A stretch of DNA of 64,000 nt, taken from NCBI GenBank assembly GCA_016793165.1, contig JAEULA010000034.1:62001-126000 (forward strand). The letters are read 5' to 3'. The DNA is from Alphaproteobacteria bacterium. Its GTDB lineage: Bacteria; Pseudomonadota; Alphaproteobacteria; CACIAM-22H2. Under the pieces are notes generated by a model. That model was not told the DNA's origin and made no database searches. It saw only the letters and a list, made by a program, of their open reading frames with translations. How positions within the stretch are numbered: the first letter of the stretch is position 1; each line of letters begins with the position of its first letter. Both the position numbers and the translations under genes were made by a program. This document shows positions 9,212-17,794 of this stretch, piece after piece.

Positions 9212-10330
9212 CTACGGCTCCCAGCGGAAGCGCTTCAGCGTGTCCTCGCGCAGCTCGATCCCGAGGCCGGGCTTGTCGGGGACGGCGACGACGCCGCGCG
9301 TCGGCCGAATCGGGTCGACCAGCAGGTCGGTCCGCAGCGGATTGTCGGTGACGTTGTACTCGAGATACGGGCAGTCCCGCATCGTCGCGATGCAGTGCAG
9401 GGTCGCCGCCACCAGGATGTCGGTCGACCAGCAATGCGGGATGACGCGCACGTTGCGCGCCTCGGCATGCGCGATGACGCGCATCGTCGACGAGATGCCG
9501 CCCATGCGCGCGATGTCCGGCTGGATGATACGCAGCTGCCCGCGGTCCATCAGGTCGAGGTAGTCGAATTCGTGGCTCGCCTTCTCGCCGGTCGCGATGG
9601 GCGTCGGCGACGCGGCGACCAGCTTGGCGAAGCCGCCGACGTCATCGGGCGACAGCGGCTCCTCGAGGAAATAGACGTCGTGCTCGGCATAGGCGCGGCC
9701 GAGATGGATGGCGTGGTCCAGCGGTATCGAGAACCCCATGTCGATCATGATGTCGAAATCCGGACCCAGCGCCTTGCGCAGCTGCGCGGCTACGGCGATG
9801 TCGGACTTGCGGTCCTTGCCGAGGGCGCCCCAGCCGAACTTCATCGCCCGGTAGCCGCTGGCCTTGTGCTTCAGCGCGAGCTCGATCGTGCCCTCCAGCG
9901 TCGGCTGCGAGAGATCGGAGGCGTAGGCGTAGTGCTCGCGCTTGCGCGCGCCGCCGAGCAGGCGATGCACCGGCTGGCCGACACTCTTGCCCAGGATGTC
10001 CCACAGCGCGAGGTCGATGCCCGACATCGCATGCATCAGCAGACCGCGCCGGCCATAGGTCTGGCTGTGGCGGTACATCTTGTCCCACAGCCGGTTTATG
10101 TCGCGCGGGTCCTCGCCGACCAGCACATGTTTCAGCCCCTGCGCCGAGACCGAGTAGAGCGGCGAATCGATCACCGCCTGGGCCGCGAGCGGATTGGTGT
10201 GCGCCTCGCCGATGCCGACGAGGCCCTCGTCGGTGTGGACGCGGATGATGCAGATGGTCTGGCAGCCGTCGCCGATCTCGCGCACGACCGGCAGGCGAAG
10301 CAGGATGGTCTCGACGTCGGTGATCTTCAT
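9212..10330 (-). CDS. Enolase-superfamily enzyme (mandelate racemase/muconate lactonizing type)
   Basis: Metal-dependent TIM-barrel enzyme of about 372 residues that abstracts a proton next to a carboxylate, as racemase, dehydratase or cycloisomerase. It has the N-terminal capping domain, then MKFGWG (Lys of the second strand), metal-ligand positions IDMGF (Asp), FLEEPL (Glu) and ATGEK (Glu), and VIPHCW with the histidine opposite the lysine. This residue set fits the mandelate racemase subgroup. The ATG at 10330 has GGGAGGGGG about 8 bases upstream, and a GTG at 10339 is an alternative. It faces the TRAP dctQM operon, whose substrate it may handle. Confidence 0.88.
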   Translation of the reverse strand: MKITDVETILLRLPVVREIGDGCQTICIIRVHTDEGLVGIGEAHTNPLAAQAVIDSPLYSVSAQGLKHVLVGEDPRDINRLWDKMYRHSQTYGRRGLLMHAMSGIDLALWDILGKSVGQPVHRLLGGARKREHYAYASDLSQPTLEGTIELALKHKASGYRAMKFGWGALGKDRKSDIAVAAQLRKALGPDFDIMIDMGFSIPLDHAIHLGRAYAEHDVYFLEEPLSPDDVGGFAKLVAASPTPIATGEKASHEFDYLDLMDRGQLRIIQPDIARMGGISSTMRVIAHAEARNVRVIPHCWSTDILVAATLHCIATMRDCPYLEYNVTDNPLRTDLLVDPIRPTRGVVAVPDKPGLGIELREDTLKRFRWEP

Positions 10331-10503
10331 CGCGGGCACCCCCTCCCCGGGGCGATGCCGGCGATCCTACCGCGATGGCCGGGACAGGCCAGCGCAGGCC
10401 GCCGTCCCGGCGCGGTACTCGCGCACGGTCCGAAGCCCGAGACACGGCGGCCGATCACGTCCGACCAGGCAGTCGGTCGCGTGGTCGCCGCGTGAATCCG
10501 CGA

Positions 10504-10710
10504 TCACACGCCGTAGGCGGTGCGCAACATCGAGACGTGGCGCGGGTTGATGTCGAAGTAGCGGGCGATCTCGAGATTCGTCATGCCGAGATCGAGAAGC
10601 GCGGACATGCCCGCGCGCGTCAGCGCCCGGCTTTCGGGCTTCGACGGCCGCACACGAGGCGGCGCATCGCAATGGTCATCCTGGATTCGGACGGTTGCGG
10701 TCTTCGCCAT
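10504..10710 (-). CDS. Small helix-turn-helix protein
   Basis: A 68-residue protein. The N-terminal third is basic (MAKTATVRIQDDH, then RPSKPES) and the C-terminal 40 residues form a probable DNA-binding helix-turn-helix (ALTRAGMSALLDLGMTNLEI, then ARYFDINPRHVSMLR), like a recombinase or sigma-region-4 recognition module. The ATG at 10710 is preferred because GGAG lies 6-7 bases before it, and an ATG at 10722 is also in frame. Nothing else in the immediate neighbourhood identifies a target. It could be a minimal regulator or a remnant of a resolvase-like protein. Confidence 0.55.
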   Translation of the reverse strand: MAKTATVRIQDDHCDAPPRVRPSKPESRALTRAGMSALLDLGMTNLEIARYFDINPRHVSMLRTAYGV

Positions 10711-11107
10711 CGGAAGCTCCATTCCGGCTGTCACGTCGTCGATCCTCCGTCTCGCCCGCCGCCCGGTCGTCCCGGGCCGGGATGCCGCCGCGGCTCGAAC
10801 CACCGACGGGACTCACGCAGCGGGGCTGCGATTCCTGCGGTGATCGTCGCCCGACACCGCCACGACAATGGCGCACGGGACCGGGCCGGCCGGGTGAGAC
10901 AGCTCACATCTTCAGGAGATCACGAGAATCGCGCCGGTTCCCTTGCGGTTACGCAAGGCGGGGCATCCGTATCGCTACCTATTGCGGCCCCTTGCGCGAA
11001 ACCAAGCATATCGGCGCAGCAGCACCGGGACTGTGGCCGGCCCGACGCGGAGCGTCGCTCACAGTCTCCGACCGGCCCCGGCGAGGCGCCGGCCGGCCCG
11101 CGAAGCG
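10711..11107. other. Non-coding stretch between HTH gene and deacetylase gene
   Basis: About 400 bases with no convincing gene on either strand. It holds the CCTTGCG palindrome at 10941-10958 and a further copy of its half-site (CCTTGCG) at 10990-10996, plus several GC-rich inverted repeats near 11075-11107 that lead into the strong hairpin at 11108-11140. Confidence 0.5.
10941..10958. promoter_or_regulatory. Palindromic operator candidate with nearby half-site
   Basis: Perfect 7-bp arms in CCTTGCG-GTTA-CGCAAGG. The same CCTTGCG half-site recurs at 10990-10996, 49 bases downstream. It lies about 230 bases upstream of the small HTH gene's start, in the intergenic region. Binding by that HTH protein is a guess. 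Confidence 0.35.
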
Positions 11108-11140
11108 GGCGCCCCGGCCGCCATCGGCGGCCGGGGCGCC
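11108..11140. terminator. Strong GC hairpin after the deacetylase gene
   Basis: Two perfect 15-base arms (11108-11122 and 11126-11140, all G and C) flank a 3-base loop ATC. It starts 4 bases beyond the stop of the minus-strand deacetylase gene. No U-tract follows, so it would act as an RNA 3'-end stabiliser or an L-shaped terminator. Confidence 0.5.
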
Positions 11141-11144
11141 GATG

Positions 11145-12068
11145 TCACAGCCCCGCCTGCGCCTTGCAGTACGCGGCGACCTCGGCATGGGTGGCGAACC
11201 ACACCTTGCCCTTGGCCTTGATGTGCTCGATCAACGCCTCGAGCAGGTACATGCGCGAGCGATGGCCGATGATGTGCGGGTGCATGGTGAGCAGGAACAG
11301 CCCGCTCTCGTCCCAGGCGCCGTCGAACTCGGCCTTGAAGATCTCCAGCACGCCGGACGGCGGCGTGTACGGCCGGATCGCCGCGAAGCGCTGCATGTTC
11401 AGGTACGGCGCGTCGTCCTTGATCCACTCGACCGGCAACTCGACGAGTCCCGTCGCCTCGCCTTCCTCGACGAGCTCGTAGGGATCGTCGTCGGCCATCA
11501 GCGAGGAGTCGTAGAGCAGGCCCATCTCGCGGCAGATCGCGAGTGTGTTCGGGCTGAAGTCCCAGGACGGCGTGCGGATGCCGACCGGTCGCTTGCCCGC
11601 GGTCTTCTCGAGCACGTCGGCGGCGCGGAACATCAGGTCGCGTTCGGCCTCGTAGGGCAGCTGGCTGTTGAGCTCGTGGATCCAGCCGTGGATGCCGACC
11701 TCGTGGCCGGCCTCGACATTGGCGCGCTGCTCGTCCGGATAGAGCAACGCCACGACGGCCGGGACGAAGAAGCTCGCCTTGATGCCGTGCTTGTCCAGCA
11801 GGCGCAGGATGCGCGGCACGCCCTGGCGGTTGCCGAACTGGCCCTGGCTGAGTCGCCCCGGGGAGGTCTGCCCCTCGCGCAGCGTCCCCGTCTCATGGTC
11901 GGAATCGAACGAGAGCGCCACGGCGCAGCGCGCGCCGTTCGGCCACGACTTCGGCTTGAGCGAACGGCCGGCGCGGACCTTGTCGACGACGCCGCGCCAG
12001 ACGGGCTCGGCCCATTTCCACGGCTCCTGGCCTTCGGGAACCAGCGCGGGTCGGGTGATCTTGTTCAT
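11145..12068 (-). CDS. Polysaccharide deacetylase (NodB-homology) family protein
   Basis: Metal-dependent carbohydrate esterase-4 fold, 307 residues. SFDSDHETGT near residue 55 carries the catalytic and metal aspartates, EVGIHGWIHE near residue 122 has the two-histidine metal motif, and RTPSWDFSPNT and LFLLTMHPHIIGHRSR supply the later motifs. It has no signal peptide. The cytosolic PuuE-allantoinase/peptidoglycan-deacetylase-like branch is the best fit, rather than the XrtA-locus DUF3473 deacetylase. It may therefore act on a small amide or on cell-wall sugar. It follows a small membrane protein gene by 27 bases. Confidence 0.85.
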   Translation of the reverse strand: MNKITRPALVPEGQEPWKWAEPVWRGVVDKVRAGRSLKPKSWPNGARCAVALSFDSDHETGTLREGQTSPGRLSQGQFGNRQGVPRILRLLDKHGIKASFFVPAVVALLYPDEQRANVEAGHEVGIHGWIHELNSQLPYEAERDLMFRAADVLEKTAGKRPVGIRTPSWDFSPNTLAICREMGLLYDSSLMADDDPYELVEEGEATGLVELPVEWIKDDAPYLNMQRFAAIRPYTPPSGVLEIFKAEFDGAWDESGLFLLTMHPHIIGHRSRMYLLEALIEHIKAKGKVWFATHAEVAAYCKAQAGL

Positions 12069-12095
12069 GGCATGCCCTCCATCGGCAGCGGCGAC

Positions 12096-12464
12096 CTATT
12101 TGCGTTGCGCGAGCGTCGCCTCGAAGCCCTCGACCAGAGTCTTCAGGATCCGGCGCCGCTCGTCGACCTTCGCCTTCTTCTCGTCCCCGACCTTCTCGAG
12201 GCGCTCGCCGAAGGTGGCGAAGACCTCGCGGTCCTGGCTGAGCCGTCGGATGATCTCGTCGTGCAGGTCGTTGGTGCGGAACTGGGACTCGGCGATCGCG
12301 CGCCGCAGCGCGGACAGCATGCGCACCACCTGGACCAGCACGATCACGTTCACGATCGCCAGGAACACCTGCACGAATACGACGCCGGCCAGCACCATGG
12401 CCTCGCGGTTGGCGAACAGTCGGGTCCGCAGGAATTCGACGATGTCGTTGAGTTGCTCGGGCAC
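12096..12464 (-). CDS. Small membrane protein with cytoplasmic coiled coil
   Basis: A 122-residue protein with one hydrophobic helix (about residues 21-47, AMVLAGVVFVQVFLAIVNVI then VLVQVV) followed by a charged, helix-forming tail rich in Arg, Glu and Lys (residues 50-122), which looks like a coiled coil. No enzyme motif is visible and the family is not recognised. It lies between a glycosyltransferase and a deacetylase gene on the same strand, which suggests one transcript. A scaffold role in envelope-polysaccharide synthesis is only a guess. Confidence 0.65.
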   Translation of the reverse strand: MPEQLNDIVEFLRTRLFANREAMVLAGVVFVQVFLAIVNVIVLVQVVRMLSALRRAIAESQFRTNDLHDEIIRRLSQDREVFATFGERLEKVGDEKKAKVDERRRILKTLVEGFEATLAQRK

Positions 12465-12523
12465 GGGCGACCTCTCAGCGGTGACGGAGCAAGGGACGAC
12501 GGGCGATCACCCGCCGCAATCTA

Positions 12524-13720
12524 TCAGACATGGCCGGACGCTCCAGACCGGCGCTGCAGGATCTCCTCGAACAGCCGGATCTGCCCGGCCGTCGTGTCGT
12601 CCCAGCTGAAACCTTCCGCGTAACGCCGCGTCGCGGCCCGGTCGGGCGGCTGGGCGAGCGCACGACGCAAGGCCGCCGCAAAGGCCTCGGGCGTGCGCTC
12701 GGGCACGAGCTCCCCGGCCTCCGGCGCCGCGACAACCTCCGGTGTCCCCCACACCGCCGAGGCGACGACCGAGGTGCCGCAGGCCATCGATTCCAGCAGC
12801 ACGTTCGCCCATCCCTCGCGACTCGACGCGAGGATCATCACGTCGGCTGCGTTGTACAGGCCCGGCAGGTCGCTTTGCGGGCGACGACCGAGGAACCGCA
12901 CGCGGTCGCCTACGCCGAGCTCCGCGGCGAGCGCGCGCAGGCGGCCCTCCTCGGGGCCGTCGCCGGCAATGACGAGGTCGACGCCCGGCATGCTCGCCAC
13001 CGCGCGGATCACGAGATCGTGTCCCTTCAGCTCGACGAGATTGCCGATCGACAGCACGGTCGGGCGGCTCAAGCCCCAGGCCCGACGCTGCTCGTCGCGA
13101 TCGAGCGGCCGGAAGAATTCGAGGTCCACGCCGTTGCGCAGGACCGTGATCCGCTCGCCAGGGACGCCCAGCTCGACCAGGGGATCGCGCAACGCCGCGC
13201 AGACCGTGATCAGCCCATCCGCGGCCTGCGCCGCCTCGCCGATGAGCCGGCGCGGCGTCGGCAGCCTCGGAATGAACGTGAGGTCCGAGCCCCGCCCCGT
13301 GACGACGACGGGCTTTCCGAAATGGCGGCCAAGCCACACCGCCGCCACTCCGTCCGGATAGAAGTAGTGCGCGTCGATCAGATCGAAGTCGAAGCCCGCG
13401 GCGATCATGCGGGTCAGCTCGCGCCGCGCGGCGTGAAACAGCAGGCGTGGCGAGAGATTCGTGCCGAAGCGCGGGATCACCACGTAGCGCGGATGCACGA
13501 CCTGCAGGCCGCCACGGGTTTCCTCCGTCGGCACCGCGGCATAGCGCGCATAGGTCCCGAACATCGGCGCCTTGAACGGAAACCAGGGGATCGGCGCCAT
13601 CACCCGCGTGGCGACCTTCCCGCTGCGCACCAGCCTCTGGAGACGGGTCTCGACGAAGACTCCGTGGGTCGGCTGGATCGCATTGGGAAACAGGGTCGTG
13701 AACGTGAGCGTGCGGATCAT
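12524..13720 (-). CDS. GT4-family glycosyltransferase
   Basis: Retaining GT-B glycosyltransferase of about 398 residues. The N-terminal half shows TLFPNAIQPTHGVFVETRLQ and VVVTGRGSDLT, and the C-terminal half has SIGNLVELKGHDLVI and the donor-binding EGWANVLLESMACGTSVVAS (E-x7-E type). Family 4 members add sugars from nucleotide donors to lipid-linked or protein-linked acceptors. The ATG at 13720 is chosen over upstream frame extension because similarity to the family starts at TLTFTTLFP. It lies at the edge of the exopolysaccharide region. The donor sugar cannot be predicted. Confidence 0.88.
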   Translation of the reverse strand: MIRTLTFTTLFPNAIQPTHGVFVETRLQRLVRSGKVATRVMAPIPWFPFKAPMFGTYARYAAVPTEETRGGLQVVHPRYVVIPRFGTNLSPRLLFHAARRELTRMIAAGFDFDLIDAHYFYPDGVAAVWLGRHFGKPVVVTGRGSDLTFIPRLPTPRRLIGEAAQAADGLITVCAALRDPLVELGVPGERITVLRNGVDLEFFRPLDRDEQRRAWGLSRPTVLSIGNLVELKGHDLVIRAVASMPGVDLVIAGDGPEEGRLRALAAELGVGDRVRFLGRRPQSDLPGLYNAADVMILASSREGWANVLLESMACGTSVVASAVWGTPEVVAAPEAGELVPERTPEAFAAALRRALAQPPDRAATRRYAEGFSWDDTTAGQIRLFEEILQRRSGASGHV

Positions 13721-13876
13721 TCCGGAGCGAATCCAACGGGAGGGGCCTGGCGCGACCCCCGAGCGCCGCAACCTCGCATGCCGGCGACGGGGCCGAAACC
13801 GACCGAAGGACGTGCTGCGGACGATCACGACGTTTAACCCTGCATCGGCGGCCGCGGCGAGGTAGGTTCGCGCATC

Positions 13877-14899
13877 ATGAATCGCGGCTTCCTTGCACGG
13901 GCCGGCGCGCGCCTTGCCTCGGCCCTCGCCATCGCCTGGGCCGTATCGGCCGCGCCGGCCGCCGCCCAGTCGCGCAGCGAATTCGGCGCGGTCTGGTGCT
14001 ACGACGCCGACCGGGATGCCGTGTCGCGCGTGCTGCCCCCCGCGTGCAAGGGCCGGGTCGTCGACGACGCCGAGGCGGCGAAGCTGAACCAGGCCCGCGC
14101 CGACCGGGTCAGGAAGGCGATCGGCCAAGCCGGCCCCCGCGCCGCACCGCCGTCCTGGGTCGCGCCGACGGAACCGGGAACGCCGAGCCCGGCTTCGCCG
14201 CGACCGATGCCGGGCGACGAGCCGCCGCCACGCACCACCGTGCCGGTCCAGCCCGACGCGACGATCGGGCGCATGGCGAAGGGCAGCGGAACCGGCTTCT
14301 TCGTCAACGAGACCGGCATGGTGCTCACCAATTTCCATGTGGCCGGCTCATGCGGAGTCATCACGGTGACGGGCTACGACCGCAGGCCGGTGGTGGCCCG
14401 CGTCGCGGCCAGCGCCGCGCCGATCGACCTTCTCCTGCTGTCCACCTCGACGACCCCGCCCGCAGTCGCGCCATTCAGCCGCGATCCCGCCCGGGCGCCG
14501 ACCGACCGCGCGCTGCTCGTCGGCTTTTCGCTCAAGGGCCATCCGACCGCGACCGCGACTCCGAGCAATGCCCGGATCCGCCCCGCCGACCTCGGGACCG
14601 ACGGGTGGCGGGTCATGTTCAACGGTCGCGCCTATCCCGGGCACAGCGGCAGCCCGTTGCTTAACCAGTTCGGCGAGGTCGTCGCGGTTGTCCATGCCCG
14701 AGCGACGAGCAAGACGACGCTCGCCGGCGGCGCGGTCGAGACCCATTCGGGACTCGCCGTCAGCATGCGAGCGACGCGCCAATTCTTGAGCGACAGCAAG
14801 GTGTCGTTCCACCCCGGCCCCGCCGAGAAAACCTATTCGGACGAGCAGATCCTTGAGCGCGCTCGACGATTCGTGGTCCGGGTCCAGTGCTGGAGCTGA
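13877..14899 (+). CDS. Secreted trypsin-like serine protease
   Basis: A 340-residue chymotrypsin-fold protease. A signal peptide (LASALAIAWAVSAAPAAAQ) is followed by a proline-rich linker (about residues 95-130) and the peptidase domain. The triad is visible as His154 (TNFHV), Asp184 (PIDLLLL) and Ser257 (GHSGSP). Four cysteines outside the core (CYD, PPACKG, GSCG, QCWS) may form disulfides. It is transcribed away from the GT4 gene. HtrA/DegP relatives carry a PDZ domain, but none is seen here. It probably acts in the periplasm or outside the cell. Confidence 0.85.
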   Translation: MNRGFLARAGARLASALAIAWAVSAAPAAAQSRSEFGAVWCYDADRDAVSRVLPPACKGRVVDDAEAAKLNQARADRVRKAIGQAGPRAAPPSWVAPTEPGTPSPASPRPMPGDEPPPRTTVPVQPDATIGRMAKGSGTGFFVNETGMVLTNFHVAGSCGVITVTGYDRRPVVARVAASAAPIDLLLLSTSTTPPAVAPFSRDPARAPTDRALLVGFSLKGHPTATATPSNARIRPADLGTDGWRVMFNGRAYPGHSGSPLLNQFGEVVAVVHARATSKTTLAGGAVETHSGLAVSMRATRQFLSDSKVSFHPGPAEKTYSDEQILERARRFVVRVQCWS

Positions 14900-15172
14900 T
14901 CGGCGATCGCTGACCGCGCGGCGCCGTCTACGGCCTTTCGCTCCGCACTCGGAGCAAGAAAATCCGTGTAACCGTTGCAATCCTTTCGGCGCTCGGCCAA
15001 GAGGACGCGCCGATGCGTCACGGATGTGCACGCATAGGTGTGATCGCCGACACTGTCATCGACAGGTCATCGCGGCTTAATCCACGTACAGGCCCTACGC
15101 CGTAAGTGTTCTGGCGATCGGGCGCCGTGATGACGATGGTCTCGGCGCCGCCACGTAAGAGAAGAGACGCCC

Positions 15173-15334
15173 ATGTACAGTCTTCGAGATTGCGTCCGGT
15201 TCGGCCTCGTCCTTGGCGCAGGCCTCGGCCTCCTGACCGAAACCATCGTTGCCGTCGGCAGCGGCAGGCCTGGCACCGTACACATGCTTCTCCGCGGCGC
15301 CGTCAATCTCGTCGGCGTCGTCCCGCTGGGCTGA
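15173..15334 (+). CDS. Possible 53-residue hydrophobic small protein
   Basis: Open frame of 53 codons starting at ATG with AGAGAAGAG about 8 bases upstream. The product (MYSLRDCVRFGLVLGAGLGL and on to a hydrophobic C-terminus ending VVPLG) looks like a membrane or leader peptide, and its third codon positions are mostly G or C as in neighbouring genes. It ends 9 bases before the convergent nucleotide-sugar dehydrogenase gene. No family is recognised, and chance cannot be excluded at this length. Confidence 0.4.
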   Translation: MYSLRDCVRFGLVLGAGLGLLTETIVAVGSGRPGTVHMLLRGAVNLVGVVPLG

Positions 15335-15343
15335 CGGGGCCCC

Positions 15344-16627
15344 TCACAACTCCCAGCGCACGGCGCCCGGCGGCAGAGCGAGCTGACGCCACATCCCCTT
15401 GATGTCCGCGATGACCGCGCCCTTGCGCGTCATCGACGCGAGCCGCGCGGTATCGAAGGCGGCGTACTCGCGATGCGACACGGCCGCGACGATCCCGTCG
15501 AGGTCCCGAACTCCCTCGAGAGACTTCATCAGGTCCACGCCGTACTCGTGGCGCGCCTCGTCGTGGTCGGCCATCGGGTCGTGGACGAGCACCTCGTGGC
15601 CCCAGCTCTCGAGGCCCCGGATCACGTCGATGACCTTCGAGTTGCGCAGGTCCGGGACGTTCTCCTTGAAGGTCAAGCCGAGCACCAGGAGTCGCGCACG
15701 CCGGTTCGGGCGGTCCTGCCGCGCCAGCAGCTTCGCCAGCTGGTCGGCGACATAGGCGCCCATGTGGTCGTTGATGCGGCGGCCGGCGAGGATGACCTCG
15801 GGATGATGCCCGAGCCGCTGGCCAAGATCGGCCAGGTAGTACGGATCGACGCCGATGCAGTGGCCGCCCACGAGGCCGGGCGTGAAGGGAAGGAAGTTCC
15901 ATTTCGTCCGCGAGGCGGCGAGCACGTCGAAGACCGACACGCCGATCCGCTGGAAGATCATCGTGATCTCGTTGACGAACGCGATGTTTATGTCCCGCTG
16001 CGCGTTCTCGATCACCTTGGCGGCCTCGGCCGTCTTGATGTTGCGGGCGCGGAAGACGCCGCCGGACGTGATCCGGCCGTAGGTCGCGGCCACCCGCTCG
16101 AGCACCTCGGGCGTCTGGCCCGAGACGACCTTGGTGATGCGCTCGACCGTATGCTCGCGGTCGCCGGGATTGATGCGCTCGGGGCTGTAGCCGAGGAAGA
16201 AGTCGACGCCGCACTTCAGTCCCGAGACCTTCTCGATCTCGGGGCCGCACACCTCCTCGGTGACGCCCGGATAGACGGTGCTCTCGAGCACCATGATGCC
16301 GCCCTTGCCGATGGCCTTGCCGACGGTCCGGCAGGCCGAGCGGACCGCGCCGAGATCTGGCCGGTTCGAACCGTCGACCGGGGTCGGCACGGTGATGATG
16401 TAGATGCTGTGGCCGGCGAGCCGCGCGACGTCGTTCGTGTAGGCGAGGCCGGTGACCGCCTTGAGCGCGGCGGGCTCGACCTCGTTGGTGCGGTCGTGGC
16501 CCGACTCGAGCTCGCGGATGCGCCCCGCGTCGATGTCGAAGCCCGTGGTCGGCATGTGCTTCGCCAGCGCCACCGCGAGGGGCAAGCCGACATAGCCGAG
16601 ACCAATCACTGCGACTCGTTCAGTCAT
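15344..16627 (-). CDS. Nucleotide-sugar dehydrogenase (TviB/WbpO-like)
   Basis: NAD-dependent UDP-sugar 6-dehydrogenase, 427 residues, oxidising C6 of a UDP-hexose to the uronic acid. It has the N-terminal GLGYVGLPLA Rossmann motif, LESTVYPGVTEEV, the central PSTs-like SPERINPGD segment, and Cys257 (GGHCIGVDPYYL) as the nucleophile. Similarity to RINDHMGAYVADQ-type proteins points to the TviB/WbpO branch that uses UDP-GlcNAc or UDP-GalNAc. ATG at 16627 with AAGGTGA upstream. Together with the epimerase WecB at 39950 it could supply UDP-ManNAcA. It follows femAB in a minus-strand unit. Confidence 0.9.
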   Translation of the reverse strand: MTERVAVIGLGYVGLPLAVALAKHMPTTGFDIDAGRIRELESGHDRTNEVEPAALKAVTGLAYTNDVARLAGHSIYIITVPTPVDGSNRPDLGAVRSACRTVGKAIGKGGIMVLESTVYPGVTEEVCGPEIEKVSGLKCGVDFFLGYSPERINPGDREHTVERITKVVSGQTPEVLERVAATYGRITSGGVFRARNIKTAEAAKVIENAQRDINIAFVNEITMIFQRIGVSVFDVLAASRTKWNFLPFTPGLVGGHCIGVDPYYLADLGQRLGHHPEVILAGRRINDHMGAYVADQLAKLLARQDRPNRRARLLVLGLTFKENVPDLRNSKVIDVIRGLESWGHEVLVHDPMADHDEARHEYGVDLMKSLEGVRDLDGIVAAVSHREYAAFDTARLASMTRKGAVIADIKGMWRQLALPPGAVRWEL

Positions 16628-16662
16628 GACATCACCTTCAAGGACAATTCCATCGTCGAGGG

Positions 16663-17700
16663 TCAGCCGAGGCCGCGCGAGAGGATCGGGCCGACCAGGT
16701 TGGCGACCGGCAGCGGCAGGCGCTTCCAGGCCGCGATGAACATCCGGTACTTCGGATTGAGCGGGTTGTTCTCGGGGATCGACTGCCCGGGCGCCAGCGC
16801 ATACTCGTAGCTGAGGAACTCCGGCTCGAAGCCCCAGTTCTTCTTGAAGCTGAACGGTCCGGTGCCGGCCTTGCTGCGGCCGAAGTCGAACACGCGGCAG
16901 CCGCGCGCCGCCGCCCGATTCATGATCGTGTAGTACATCAGGTCGTAGGCGCCGCCGCGCGCCGCGGCCGTGCCGCCCGCGAAATAGGGCAGCACCTCGT
17001 CCTTGAAGAAGAAGCTCAGGCAGCTGGTCACCGCCTCGCCCGCGATCTTCACGGTGACGACTTCCGCGCTCTCGCGCAGCTCGCGCCACGACAGCTCGAA
17101 CAGGCGGCGCGAGAAGACGGGCGTGCCGAGATTGCGCACGCTCAGGCAATAGATCGCGTAGATGCGGTCGATCGAATCGTCGACCTCGACGGTCATCTCC
17201 TTGTTCTCGAGCGCCTTGCGCACGACCGCGCGCTGCTTGCGCGGGATGGCGAGGAGGTTCTTCTCCGGCTCGGCGACGATCGGGCGGCGGAACGTCGCGT
17301 AGAGCTCGCTCTTGCGCGGCCAGTCGAGCCGGACCGGCTTGCGCTCGCGCAGTTCGAGATAGCGCGAACCCAGCTTTTCGCGCAGCGCGACCGCGTGATC
17401 GTCGAGCGCCTGCCGGGCCGCGTCGTCGCTTGCCAGCACGCCGCCATAGACGCAGAAGGGCAGCGATATGAGCCCGTCGCCGAACAAGGCGGTCTTCTGG
17501 CGCGCCAGCGGCAGCAGGCCGGCAGGCTCGCCGCCCCGCTCGGCGATGAGGAAATGCGTCGCATGGCCGAAGGCGCCCTCGATCACGCGGCGCCACGCAT
17601 AGCGATGGAAGAGCGTTGCCGCCGGATGCGCGGCGACGTACGCGTCCCAGCGCGTTTCGTCCGCGGGGCCGGCTTCACGGATGACGAGGGCTTGGGACAT
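16663..17700 (-). CDS. FemAB-like N-acyltransferase, XrtA/PEP-CTERM-associated
   Basis: GNAT-like acyltransferase of the FemAB type found in exosortase A loci, 345 residues. Recognisable parts are PAATLFHRYAWRRVIEGAFG near residue 28, RKQRAVVRKALEN in the middle, YFAGGTAAARGGAYDLMYY near residue 250 and FDFGRSKAGTGPFSFKKNWG. The exact substrate is not known for this subfamily. Relatives transfer amino acids or acyl groups onto cell-wall or polysaccharide precursors. It lies between the nucleotide-sugar dehydrogenase and a YdcF gene on the same strand. Confidence 0.88.
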   Translation of the reverse strand: MSQALVIREAGPADETRWDAYVAAHPAATLFHRYAWRRVIEGAFGHATHFLIAERGGEPAGLLPLARQKTALFGDGLISLPFCVYGGVLASDDAARQALDDHAVALREKLGSRYLELRERKPVRLDWPRKSELYATFRRPIVAEPEKNLLAIPRKQRAVVRKALENKEMTVEVDDSIDRIYAIYCLSVRNLGTPVFSRRLFELSWRELRESAEVVTVKIAGEAVTSCLSFFFKDEVLPYFAGGTAAARGGAYDLMYYTIMNRAAARGCRVFDFGRSKAGTGPFSFKKNWGFEPEFLSYEYALAPGQSIPENNPLNPKYRMFIAAWKRLPLPVANLVGPILSRGLG

Positions 17701-17794
17701 GACCTGAAGGATCCGGGGCGACGGCGCGAGGCTGACTTACGCGAGCGGCACCGCCGCCAGCAACCGATAATCCGGCGAGAATGCCGCGCGGGCG

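Noticed and set aside
11145..12068. Treating this deacetylase as the XrtA-locus DUF3473 enzyme
   Set aside because: Its opening and motif spacing are of the PuuE/allantoinase-like NodB branch, and it lies outside the XrtA core.
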